A stretch of 64,000 bases of DNA from Duganella sp. 1411. Lineage in GTDB: Bacteria > Pseudomonadota > Gammaproteobacteria > Burkholderiales > Burkholderiaceae_D. The notes under the pieces are model-generated. The model did not search any database and had not been told where the DNA came from. It was given only the letters and a program-made list of their open reading frames with translations. The first letter of the stretch is position 1, and each line of letters starts with the position of its first letter. This document shows positions 34,878 to 42,702 of the stretch, piece after piece. Both the position numbers and the translations under genes were made by a program. The DNA lies in assembly GCF_017833525.1 (NCBI RefSeq), contig NZ_JAFICD010000004.1, positions 248,001-312,000 of the forward strand, read 5' to 3'.

Positions 34878-35494
34878 ATTCCCCGGTGTATTTTGTCACC
34901 AGTCCACCGGCGCCAGATCATCCAGCGCTCCTTGCCTTCGAACACCGGTATCGAATCCGCAACGGCTTCGTCGGCGATGCATTCGAAGTCGTCGCACAGC
35001 AACGCATCCAGTTGCTCGCGGACTATGCCGAACGGCGGGCCCTTGGCCGCGTCATCAAAAAAGAAGTATCCCGCCAGCAGCGCGCCGGCGGGCAGCAACT
35101 CGGCCCAGCGCGCCGCCACCCTCGGCCACATCGCCCGCGGCATCGCGCACAGGAAGGCGCGCTCGTAAATCAGCTGCAGCGGCCGCGCCGGCTGCCAGGC
35201 GAAGAAATCCGCCTCCACCACCCGCTCCGCATGCTCGCCGACGGCGCGCTTGCCGGCCTGCACCGCCTGCGGCGAAAAATCGATGGCGGTCGCGTCCCAC
35301 CCCGCCCCGGCCAGGAACGCCAGCTCGTACGCCGAGCCGCAACCGGGTATCAAGGTGACCAGCGGCCCGTTGGCGGCGGCAAACTCGCGCAGCGCCTGCG
35401 GCACGCCGCCCCGGTCCCAGGGCGTGAAGCCGCGCCCGAAGCGCTCGTCCCAGAACGCCGGCGACATCGGATCGCGTTGCTGGAAGTCCGCCAT
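34871..35494 (-). CDS. SAM-dependent methyltransferase, thiopurine methyltransferase-like
   Basis: A 207-residue protein resembling the TPMT family. The SAM-binding motif I is VTLIPGCGSAYELAFLAGAG (residues ~47–66), followed by AIDFSPQAV, and YERAFLCAMPRAMWPRVAARW marks the later motif. N-terminal DPMSPAFWDERFGRGFTPWD is typical. Substrate unknown; TPMT-like bacterial members act on chalcogens or thiols. It starts 2 bp after the ubiB stop, so it is part of the ubiJ–ubiB unit. Its last residues and stop codon are formed by repeat copy c, so the natural C-terminus may have been slightly different. Confidence 0.82.
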   Translation of the reverse strand: MADFQQRDPMSPAFWDERFGRGFTPWDRGGVPQALREFAAANGPLVTLIPGCGSAYELAFLAGAGWDATAIDFSPQAVQAGKRAVGEHAERVVEADFFAWQPARPLQLIYERAFLCAMPRAMWPRVAARWAELLPAGALLAGYFFFDDAAKGPPFGIVREQLDALLCDDFECIADEAVADSIPVFEGKERWMIWRRWTGDKIHRGIT

Positions 35495-35496
35495 GA

Positions 35497-37065
35497 TCAG
35501 AGCAGGTGGTGCCAGCGCAGATACAGCTGGAATCCGGCCACGCCCAGCCCGAAGGCGCCGGCGAAATAAATCACAAAACTCAGCAAGCGATTGGTGCGCT
35601 GCTGTTCGTGGATCAGCACCTTGATCAACTCGCCATTGTCGGCCGGCTTCTCGCCCTGCTGCTCCAGCGCCCTGTACACCAGGCGCGGCAGCTGCGGCAG
35701 GATTTGCGTGTAGCGCGGCGCTTCGGCCTTGAGCCGCTGCAACAGGCCCTGCCAGCCGACCTGCTCGCCCATCCAGTTTTCCAGATATGGCTTGGCCGTC
35801 TTCCACAGGTCGAGGTCGGGGTCGAGCTGGCGGCCCAGGCCTTCGATATTGAGCAGCGTCTTTTGCAGCAGCACCAGTTGCGGCTGCACTTCGACGTTGA
35901 AGCGGCGCGAGGTCTGGAACAGCCGCAGCAGGATCTGGCCGAAGGAGATGTCCTTCAGCGGCCGGTCGAAGATCGGCTCGCAGCAGGCGCGCACGGCCGA
36001 CTCGAGCTCGTCGACGCGGGTTTCCTTCGGCGCCCAGCCCGATTCGATGTGGGCCTCGGCCACGCGCTTGTAGTCGCGGCGGAAGAAGGCCAGGAAATTT
36101 TGCGACAGGTAATCCTTGTCGTAATCGTTGAGGGTGCCGACGATGCCGAAGTCGAGCGCGATGTAGCGGCCGAAGGTTTCCGGCTCGATCGACACCAGGA
36201 TGTTCCCCGGGTGCATGTCCGCGTGGAAGAAGCCGTCGCGGAACACCTGCGTGAAGAAAATTTCGACGCCGTCGCTCGACAGTTTTTTCAGGTCGACGCC
36301 GGCCGCCTCCAGCTTGTCGATCTGCGACACCGGAATGCCGTGCATGCGCTCCATGACGATGACGCTGCTGGAGCAATAGTCCCAATACATTTCCGGCACC
36401 ATCAGCAGCTTGGAGTCGGCGAAGTTGCGGCGCAGCTGGCTGGCGTTGGCCGCCTCGCGCATCAGGTCGAGCTCGTCGTGCAGGTATTTGTCGAACTCGG
36501 CGACGACCTCCTTCGGCTTCAGGCGCTTGCTATCGGCCCAGACGCGGCCGATCCACTCGGCGGCGATGTGCATCAGCGCCACGTCCTCGTCGATCGATTT
36601 CTTCATGCCCGGACGCAGCACCTTGACCGCGACCTGCTTGCCGTCCTTCAAGGTGGCGAAGTGCACCTGCGCGATCGACGCCGACGCCACCGGCGTGCGC
36701 TCGAACGAGGCGAACAGCTGGTCCGGGTGCGCGCCCAGCGATTTGCGGATCTGCGCGATGGCCAGGTCGGAGTCGAACGGCGGCACCCGGTCCTGCAGGC
36801 GCGACAGCTCGATCACCAGGTCGGCCGGAATCAGGTCGCTGCGGGTCGACAACACCTGGCCGAACTTGACGAAGATCGGCCCCAGGTCCTCCAGCGCCAT
36901 GCGCAGGCGCACGCCGCGCGGAGCCGAGATGTCGCGCCAGAAAATGATGGTGTCGATGAGTTTGGCGGTGCGCGGCACTTTGAGGCCGGAAATGGCGATT
37001 TCGTCGAGGCCGTAACGAATCGCAACCCGCAGGATTTTCAGCAGGCGTAAAAATTTCAAAATCAT
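35497..37065 (-). CDS. ubiB: Ubiquinone biosynthesis regulatory protein kinase-like UbiB
   Basis: A 522-residue UbiB/ABC1/ADCK family protein. Characteristic motifs: LGPIFVKFGQVLSTRSDL (the KxGQ motif), ASASIAQVHFATLKDGKQ (Ala-rich nucleotide loop) and AVKVLRPG (ion-pair Lys), then HADMHPGNILV (catalytic loop) and ALDFGIVG (metal-binding DFG). The C-terminus has two hydrophobic segments (LLSFVIYFAGAFGLGVAGFQ) for membrane anchoring. It supports ubiquinone synthesis as an atypical ATPase/kinase. It overlaps ubiJ by four bases. Confidence 0.95.
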   Translation of the reverse strand: MILKFLRLLKILRVAIRYGLDEIAISGLKVPRTAKLIDTIIFWRDISAPRGVRLRMALEDLGPIFVKFGQVLSTRSDLIPADLVIELSRLQDRVPPFDSDLAIAQIRKSLGAHPDQLFASFERTPVASASIAQVHFATLKDGKQVAVKVLRPGMKKSIDEDVALMHIAAEWIGRVWADSKRLKPKEVVAEFDKYLHDELDLMREAANASQLRRNFADSKLLMVPEMYWDYCSSSVIVMERMHGIPVSQIDKLEAAGVDLKKLSSDGVEIFFTQVFRDGFFHADMHPGNILVSIEPETFGRYIALDFGIVGTLNDYDKDYLSQNFLAFFRRDYKRVAEAHIESGWAPKETRVDELESAVRACCEPIFDRPLKDISFGQILLRLFQTSRRFNVEVQPQLVLLQKTLLNIEGLGRQLDPDLDLWKTAKPYLENWMGEQVGWQGLLQRLKAEAPRYTQILPQLPRLVYRALEQQGEKPADNGELIKVLIHEQQRTNRLLSFVIYFAGAFGLGVAGFQLYLRWHHLL

Positions 37066-37670
37066 TGGATTCCCAGTTTCTGTTCCAGTTTGGCCAAACG
37101 CTTGGCGGCCCGTTCCACGTCATCGCGCAGGCGCACCACGTCGGCCGAGAATTCCGCCACCGCTTGCGGCCTCACCAGCACCTGCTTTTCCTCCAGCAGG
37201 AATTCGGCGACGTTTTCGGCCAGCTTCTGGTGGCCGGTCCTGGCCGCCTCGAACGCCGCCTTCGCGCCGGACACCATGCGCACCGCCGCCACCGGGCCGA
37301 CCACTTTTTCCAGGTCCGCTTCCGCCTCCCAGCGCAGCGACGTGCTCAGGCTCGAGATGGCGTTGGCGAAATCGGCGTCGCCCTCGATTTGCACGTAGGA
37401 AAACGCGCGCTCGCGGTTTTGCGCGATCAGCGGCAGGTCCGACAGTTTGACGCGGATCGTGACGCGGGCCGGCTCGTCGGCCGGCGCCGGCTCCAGCATG
37501 CCGTCGGCGGTCACGCGCAGGCGCAGCGCGACGGCGCCGGTGTCGATGCAAGCGACCTTGCCGGCATGGCGTCGCAACTGCTCGCGGGCCCAAGGCTCCT
37601 GCGCCAGCAGATGGTTGATGGCGGCGCTGGCCGGCGTCGCGGAGAAGTTACTGGGGTTTAAGAAAATCAT
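37062..37670 (-). CDS. ubiJ: Ubiquinone biosynthesis accessory factor UbiJ (SCP2 domain)
   Basis: A 202-residue protein. The N-terminal ~110 residues fit an SCP2 lipid-binding domain (residues ~15–115, including GMLEPAPADEPARVTIRVKL and YVQIEGDADFANAISSL), and the C-terminus is helical/coiled (LRDDVERAAKRLAKLEQKL), the layout of UbiJ, which scaffolds ubiquinone enzymes with UbiK. Position between ubiE and ubiB agrees with the E. coli ubiE–ubiJ–ubiB order. Its ATG follows a terminator-like hairpin, so it may have its own promoter. Confidence 0.9.
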   Translation of the reverse strand: MIFLNPSNFSATPASAAINHLLAQEPWAREQLRRHAGKVACIDTGAVALRLRVTADGMLEPAPADEPARVTIRVKLSDLPLIAQNRERAFSYVQIEGDADFANAISSLSTSLRWEAEADLEKVVGPVAAVRMVSGAKAAFEAARTGHQKLAENVAEFLLEEKQVLVRPQAVAEFSADVVRLRDDVERAAKRLAKLEQKLGIQ

Positions 37671-37689
37671 GTTCTCGCCGTTAAAACAA

Positions 37690-37713
37690 AACCGCCCGGG
37701 AATACGGGCGGTT
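37690..37713 (-). terminator. Intrinsic terminator downstream of the Tim44-like gene
   Basis: AACCGCCCG and CGGGCGGTT pair around a 6-base loop (37690–37713). On the minus strand the stem is followed by TTTTGTTTTAA, a good U-tract. It lies ~100 bp after the Tim44-like stop and 20 bp before the ubiJ start, so it separates the two units. Confidence 0.75.
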
Positions 37714-37763
37714 TTGATCTTACAACATATCGGGCTTTACCCCTTAACCGCAGCGCCGACGCC

Positions 37764-37793
37764 GGGGTCGTACCCCGCACGGGGTACGACCCC
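37764..37793. repeat. REP-like hairpin, GGGGTC...GACCCC family (copy 2)
   Basis: A 30-base palindrome, GGGGTCGTACCCCGCACGGG then GTACGACCCC, nearly identical to 19872–19902. It sits 18 bp after the Tim44-like gene stop. The following bases GGCCCTGCGGGGTTCAA resemble those after copy 3 at 60303. Confidence 0.75.
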
Positions 37794-37811
37794 TACCCGG
37801 CCCTGCGGGGT

Positions 37812-38750
37812 TCAAGCCAACTGTTGAATACCAGCAAGCAACCAGCCCGACGCGCCGGACACCGGCTTGGCCAAGTTCCAGACCTCGTTGAACGGCTCGG
37901 CCAGCGCGTCCGGCGCGGGCTTGATCATGCCGGTGAACTTGACGCTGGCCAGGTACTCGGTCTCGCTGGTCTCGATGCCCAGCAGCTCGGCCTCGATGCT
38001 GACGACGTCGGTGTAATCCTTCTGCGCGCCGCGTTCGTTGATCTGCATTTTCATTTCGGCGAACACCTCGGGCGTGGTGAACTCGCGGATGTCGGCCGTA
38101 TCGCCCTTGTCCCAGGCCGCTTGCAGGCGGATGAAATTGCTCTTGGCAACGCGCAGGAACGACACCGCGTCGAAATCGCCCGGCACGCCCCAAGGGGTGT
38201 GCGGCGCAGGCGCCGCTGGCACCGGCTGATACGGCTGCTCGGGCTGCAGGCGCGAGCCGATTTCCGGCGTGCCACCGCCAGCCGGCGGGGCGTAGGCGGA
38301 CGCGTTGTTATTACCGTTGAAGCCGCCGCCGAAGGCCGATGGCGCCACCGCCGGCTGCGACTTGCGGCGGAACATGCGGAAGATGAAGTACGCGGCGCCG
38401 GCCAGCAGCGCCAGCATCAACATCGTGCTGAGGATGCCGGCCATCGCGCCGCCGATGCCCAGGTGCGAGAACAGCGCGCCCAGGCCGAGGCCCAGCAGCG
38501 CGCCACCCAGGATACCTTTCCACATGCTGGGGCGTTTGGCCGGCATGGCGTTTGGCGCGGCCGGGGCCGGTGCGGGGGCGGCCTGGCGCGGCGCAGGCGC
38601 TGGCGCGGGAGCCGGCGGCATGCGGCTGACGTTTTGCGACTGGCGGCCGATCGAACGGTTGCCGCCGGCGGGACGCGCGGTCGCCTCGGCCAGCATCGTC
38701 AAGGCCGACACGGCGACAACAGCGCCGATCATCAGTTTTTTGAAATTCAT
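37812..38750 (-). CDS. Tim44-like domain membrane protein
   Basis: A 312-residue protein. ATG at 38750 has AGGAAATGACC placed correctly; 38756 is another candidate. A signal-like helix (FKKLMIGAVVAVSALTMLA) is followed by a Pro/Ala-rich stretch, then two hydrophobic segments (WKGILGGALLGLGLGALFSH and GILSTMLMLALLAGAAYFIF, residues ~78–125). The C-terminal ~130 residues (FDAVSFLRVAKSNFIRLQAAW to the end) are a Tim44-like domain, which in mitochondria binds the import motor; the bacterial role is unknown. It is 18 bp after ubiE and is found beside ubiE in many beta-proteobacteria. Confidence 0.88.
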   Translation of the reverse strand: MNFKKLMIGAVVAVSALTMLAEATARPAGGNRSIGRQSQNVSRMPPAPAPAPAPRQAAPAPAPAAPNAMPAKRPSMWKGILGGALLGLGLGALFSHLGIGGAMAGILSTMLMLALLAGAAYFIFRMFRRKSQPAVAPSAFGGGFNGNNNASAYAPPAGGGTPEIGSRLQPEQPYQPVPAAPAPHTPWGVPGDFDAVSFLRVAKSNFIRLQAAWDKGDTADIREFTTPEVFAEMKMQINERGAQKDYTDVVSIEAELLGIETSETEYLASVKFTGMIKPAPDALAEPFNEVWNLAKPVSGASGWLLAGIQQLA

Positions 38751-38768
38751 GGTCATTTCCTACGGTAA

Positions 38769-39503
38769 TTACAGTTTGATACCGGTGTGTAAAGCGGCCA
38801 CACCTGCCGTCAAGTTGTAATACGTTACCCGTTCCAGCCCCGCCTCCTCCATCATGGTCTTGAGCGTGTCCTGGTCCGGATGCATGCGGATCGACTCGGC
38901 CAGATAGCGGTAGCTTTCGGCGTCGCCGGCGATTTTCTGGCCCATCCAAGGCAGCACCTTGAACGAATAAATATCGTAGGGCTTCTGCAGCGGCGCCGCC
39001 ACCTTCGAGAACTCCAGCACCAGCAACTTGCCGCCCGGCTTGAGCACGCGGCGCATTTCCGCCAGCGCCTGGTCCTTGTGCGTCATGTTGCGCAGGCCGA
39101 AAGCGACGCTGACGCGGTCGAAATAGTTGTCCGGGAACGGCAGTTTTTCCGCGTCACACAACAAGGTGGGGGTCAACAGGCCGCGATTCAAGAGGCGGTC
39201 CCGCCCCACGCGCAACATCGACTCGTTGATGTCGGTCAGCCAGACCTCGCCGGTGGGGCCGGCCTGCTTGGCGAACACCTTGGCCAGGTCGCCGGTGCCG
39301 CCGGCGATGTCGAGGCACTTGAAACCGGGGCGCACGGCCGCGTTGGCGATGGTGAAGGTCTTCCACAGACGGTGCAGGCCACCCGACATGACGTCGTTCA
39401 TGATGTCGTACTTGGCGGCGACGGAATGGAAAACCTTGGCGACTTCGCGGACTTTGTCGTCTTCCGCGACGGTTTTATAGCCGAAATGGGTGGTATTTGT
39501 CAT
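38769..39503 (-). CDS. ubiE: Ubiquinone/menaquinone biosynthesis C-methyltransferase
   Basis: A 244-residue SAM methyltransferase. The N-terminus TTHFGYKTVAEDDKVREVAKVFHSVAAKYD and the family signature YDIMNDVMSGGLHRLWK match UbiE; motif I is CLDIAGGTGDLAKVFAKQ. GLRNMTHKDQALAEMRRVLKPG is the conserved later signature. It methylates the ring of the quinone precursor. It heads the ubiE–Tim44-like stretch and is divergent from an LprI-like gene, with 104 bp between starts. Confidence 0.96.
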   Translation of the reverse strand: MTNTTHFGYKTVAEDDKVREVAKVFHSVAAKYDIMNDVMSGGLHRLWKTFTIANAAVRPGFKCLDIAGGTGDLAKVFAKQAGPTGEVWLTDINESMLRVGRDRLLNRGLLTPTLLCDAEKLPFPDNYFDRVSVAFGLRNMTHKDQALAEMRRVLKPGGKLLVLEFSKVAAPLQKPYDIYSFKVLPWMGQKIAGDAESYRYLAESIRMHPDQDTLKTMMEEAGLERVTYYNLTAGVAALHTGIKL

Positions 39504-39607
39504 GGTAGCGGGCCTGTTAGTTTGGCTGCATTATACAAGCTGCCCGTATTGAGGGCGCCGCGGAACCATGTCAGAATCGGCAACCCTTTTAACCGAGATA
39601 TTCAAAA

Positions 39608-39985
39608 ATGAACAAAATCATCGCAACATTGCTGTTTTGCGCGTCCGGCGCCGCCTTTGCCAATTCGGCCTGCGACGTGCCGAAGAACGATTTCGACGGC
39701 CTGTACTGCCTCAACAAGGTCTATCAGGAGGCGGACAAGGAGCTCAACACCAATTACCAGGCCCTGAACGGCAAACTGGACGCCGACGGCAAGAAGGCCT
39801 TGAAAGCCGGCCAACTGGCCTGGATTCAAAGCCGCAACAACAGCTGCTCCAAGCGCGAGTCGACCGGCTTCTACGTCAATCTCGATTGCGCGACCAATAC
39901 CACGATCAAGCGTTCGCAGTTCCTGCAGGACCGGGTGCGCGAGTGCGCCAGCTCCGGCTGCCAGAACAGCAAGCTGAAGGACTAA
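39608..39985 (+). CDS. LprI-like (DUF1311) periplasmic protein
   Basis: A 125-residue secreted protein with signal peptide MNKIIATLLFCASGAAFANS. The mature part has six cysteines and the family pattern CDVPKNDFDGLYCLNKVYQEADKELN...LKAGQLAWIQSRNNSCS, as in the lysozyme-inhibitor LprI/DUF1311 family. It could protect peptidoglycan from lysozyme, but many members have no tested function. It stands alone between ubiE and a convergent hydrolase gene. Confidence 0.8.
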   Translation: MNKIIATLLFCASGAAFANSACDVPKNDFDGLYCLNKVYQEADKELNTNYQALNGKLDADGKKALKAGQLAWIQSRNNSCSKRESTGFYVNLDCATNTTIKRSQFLQDRVRECASSGCQNSKLKD

Positions 39986-39996
39986 TTCGCCTGGCG

Positions 39997-41280
39997 CTAC
40001 CGCGCCGGCAGGTGGCGCCATGCCAGCCCGAGCGCGGTGCGCTTGCGGAAGCCCTTCCACAGGCCCGGATCGGGCGCGATGGTGCCGTCGGCCGTCAGCG
40101 GCGGCAGCTCCAGGTAGGCCTGCAGCGGCTGCGCCTTGAGCTGGATGCCGAGGAACGCCGTCACAAAATGCTGGTTGATGTTGTTGATGCGGCGGCTGTC
40201 CCACACCGGCTCGGAATAGGACATGAAATCGTCGAAGTTGGCCAGCATCGCCGGTGACGGCGGATTCGGCGCCGAGTTGTGGCGCCCGCCCTGGTACGTC
40301 AGCAGATACCGGTCGGCGCGCACGGCGCCTTCGAAGATGCGCACCACGCCATCCTTGTAGCCGGCCACGTCGTCCTGGTCGCCGCTGACGAACAGCGTCG
40401 GCGTGCGCACGTTGGCCAGGCCCTCCGCATCCCACACCTTGTGCGCCCCGCCCCATGGCGCGAACGCCACCACGGCCTTGATGCGCGCATCGCGGCGCGA
40501 TTCATAGTCCGCGTTGCCCTGCTGGTTCACGGCCAGCTTGCCACCGGGAACGTACGCGGCGGCCGCCGCGCTCACGCCAGCGCCGACGGTGTTCAAGGCG
40601 CCGTACGCGCCCATCGAATAGCCGATCAACGCCGTGTTGCCGGCGTCGACCAAGCCGGCCAGGAAATGGCCGCTGCCCGGCTTGGCCCACGCCGCCACGC
40701 TGTCGAGCACAAACAGATCGTCCAGGCGGCGGTTCAGCAGGGTGCTGGCAAAGCCGGCCTTGTCCGCGCGGGTGGACTCGGGATGGTCGATCGCCACCAC
40801 GACGTAGCCCTTCGACGCCAGGTTCTCGGTCAGGTAGCTCATTTGCAGGCGCGAGCCCGGATAGCCGTGCGAGACGATCACCAGCGGATAGCGTCCGGCG
40901 GCCGGCGCCGCGTCGCGCGCCGCGCGGCCGATGAACTGGAACGGCGTGTTGGGGCGGGCGGGATCGTTGGCGCCCGATCCCAGCACATCGGTATAAACCG
41001 TATGTTCCTTTTGTCCGGCTGCGAGCGTGGCGGGATACCAGACTTCGAGCGTGAGCTTGCGGGTGTAGCGCGGGTTTTGATTCGCTTCACTGTAACGCAG
41101 CACGTCCACCTGGTCCGCGTGCTCGGCGACCAGGGTGCGCACGCCGACCTGCAAAGCGCCGCGCGCCGCCAGCTCTGGCGCGTCGGGACGGGCGTCGCCG
41201 AAGTATTCCTGCGCGTGCAATGGTGCGATGAACGCCGATACGGCCAGCGCCGCGATCACTATCCTGCCAACTGCCTTCAT
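39997..41280 (-). CDS. Secreted alpha/beta hydrolase, PAF-acetylhydrolase/dienelactone hydrolase-like
   Basis: A 427-residue exported hydrolase with signal peptide MKAVGRIVIAALAVSAFIAP ending ..LHAQ. The nucleophile elbow is IGYSMGAYG (Gly-x-Ser-x-Gly) and the oxyanion segment VIVSHGYPGSRLQ. DVLGSGANDPARPNTPFQF and the later FVSGDQDDVAGYKD (acid) and GGRHNS (histidine) complete the expected triad. Similar to platelet-activating factor acetylhydrolase-like esterases; natural substrate unknown. AGGATGAGAGT supports the start. It is followed by repeat copy d toward the left-hand start side, and lies next to the flavin monooxygenase locus on the same strand. Confidence 0.82.
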   Translation of the reverse strand: MKAVGRIVIAALAVSAFIAPLHAQEYFGDARPDAPELAARGALQVGVRTLVAEHADQVDVLRYSEANQNPRYTRKLTLEVWYPATLAAGQKEHTVYTDVLGSGANDPARPNTPFQFIGRAARDAAPAAGRYPLVIVSHGYPGSRLQMSYLTENLASKGYVVVAIDHPESTRADKAGFASTLLNRRLDDLFVLDSVAAWAKPGSGHFLAGLVDAGNTALIGYSMGAYGALNTVGAGVSAAAAAYVPGGKLAVNQQGNADYESRRDARIKAVVAFAPWGGAHKVWDAEGLANVRTPTLFVSGDQDDVAGYKDGVVRIFEGAVRADRYLLTYQGGRHNSAPNPPSPAMLANFDDFMSYSEPVWDSRRINNINQHFVTAFLGIQLKAQPLQAYLELPPLTADGTIAPDPGLWKGFRKRTALGLAWRHLPAR

Positions 41281-41317
41281 ACTCTCATCCTATTCAGAAC
41301 AAAACCAACCACGGAGA

Positions 41318-41412
41318 CACGTAGGGCGGATTAGCGCAGCGTAATCCGCCATGCTCCGTCGGCGGCTCACACATTGGCGGATTACGGCGTTCCGCCTAAT
41401 CCGCCCTACGTG
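41318..41412. repeat. Bipartite palindromic repeat, copy d
   Basis: About 95 bp, same orientation as copies a and c: CACGTAGGGCGGATTAGCGC ... GGCGTTCCGCCTAATCCGCC. It directly abuts the stop codon of the flavin monooxygenase gene (41413–41415) and fills the gap to the hydrolase start. Confidence 0.85.
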
Positions 41413-42702
41413 TTAGCACGATTTATCAGAGGCATTAAGCCCCAGATGCTCCCTCAACGTGGTGCCCTGGTACGCGGTGCGGAACAAACCGCGCCGCTGC
41501 AATTCCGGCACCACCAGCGACAGAAAATCATCCAACCCGCCCGGCAGCGCCGGCGCCATGAAATTGAACCCGTCCGCCGCCTCCTGCTCGAACCACGCCT
41601 GCATCTGATCGGCCACCGCCGCCGCCGTGCCGACCACCGTGAAGTGACCTCGCCCTCCGGCGATGCGCTCGTACAGCTGGCGTATCGTCAAATTCTCGCC
41701 CTGCGCCAGATCGGTCAGCAATTGCTGGCGGCTGCGCTGACCGTCCTGCGTCGGCGGCAGCTCCGGCAGCGGCCCATCCAACGGATAACCCGACAGGTCG
41801 AAGTTGCCGATCATACGCCCGAGCAGCGCCAGCCCCGCCTTCGGCTCGATCAACTGCTGCAATTGGCCGAACTTGTCGTCCGCCTCGCCCTGCGACTCCC
41901 CCACCACCGCGAACAAGCCGGGCATCACCTTCAGCGACGCCGGCGCGCGGCCATATGCCACTACGCGGCGCTTCATGTCACGGTAAAAATCCCGCGCCTT
42001 CGCCAGCGACGGCTGCGCCGTGAACACCACTTCGGCCGTGGCGGCAGCCAGCTCGCGTCCCGCCTCCGAGCCGCCGGCCTGCACCACTACCGGCCGCCCC
42101 TGCGGGCTGCGCGACACATTCAGCGGCCCGGCGACGGCGAAATGCGGGCCGCGATGATTGAGCTTGCGCAGCCTGGCCGGATCGATCAGCTGTCCGCCGG
42201 CCTTGTCGTTAATAAGCGCCCCATCTTCCCAACTATCCCACAGTCCCGTGACAACCTGATGAAATTCCCGCGCCCGTTCATAGCGCGCCGCGTGCGCCAC
42301 ATGCCGATCGCGGCCGAAATTGGCCGCCTCGGCCGCGTTATCGGACGTGACCAGGTTCCAGCCCGCCCTGCCGTCCGATATCTGATCGAGCGACGCGAAC
42401 TGGCGCGCCACCGTGTACGGCTCGTTGTAGGTGGTGGTGGCGGTGCCGATCAAGCCTATCTTCCCGGTGCAAGCCGCCAGCGCCGACAACAACGTCAACG
42501 GCTCGAGCGCCGGCACCCCGCCGGTCAGCGCCAGGCTGTCGGCGAAGAACACCGCGTCCAGGCAGGCCCGTTCCGCGCTTTGCACCTGCCGCCGGAACAC
42601 CTTGAACGGATTCGACTCCAGATCCGTTTGCGGATGCCGCCATGCGGCCACGTGGTGCCCGTGCCGCATCATGAAGGCGGCGATGCTTAATTGACGTGTC
42701 AT
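41413..42702 (-). CDS. Flavin-dependent monooxygenase, LLM class (NtaA/SnaA/DszA type)
   Basis: A 429-residue member of the luciferase-like monooxygenase class. SIAAFMMRHGHHVAAWRHP at the N-terminus and SDGRAGWNLVTSDN with RYERAREFHQVVTGLWDSWE in the middle match the NtaA/SnaA/DszA/desulfurisation monooxygenase family, which uses reduced FMN to oxidise organosulfur or amino-acid-like compounds. Substrate is not known. Its ATG overlaps the TonB receptor stop (TAATG), so the two are co-transcribed, and the receptor leads the unit. This fits a substrate taken up across the outer membrane and then oxidised. Confidence 0.88.
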   Translation of the reverse strand: MTRQLSIAAFMMRHGHHVAAWRHPQTDLESNPFKVFRRQVQSAERACLDAVFFADSLALTGGVPALEPLTLLSALAACTGKIGLIGTATTTYNEPYTVARQFASLDQISDGRAGWNLVTSDNAAEAANFGRDRHVAHAARYERAREFHQVVTGLWDSWEDGALINDKAGGQLIDPARLRKLNHRGPHFAVAGPLNVSRSPQGRPVVVQAGGSEAGRELAAATAEVVFTAQPSLAKARDFYRDMKRRVVAYGRAPASLKVMPGLFAVVGESQGEADDKFGQLQQLIEPKAGLALLGRMIGNFDLSGYPLDGPLPELPPTQDGQRSRQQLLTDLAQGENLTIRQLYERIAGGRGHFTVVGTAAAVADQMQAWFEQEAADGFNFMAPALPGGLDDFLSLVVPELQRRGLFRTAYQGTTLREHLGLNASDKSC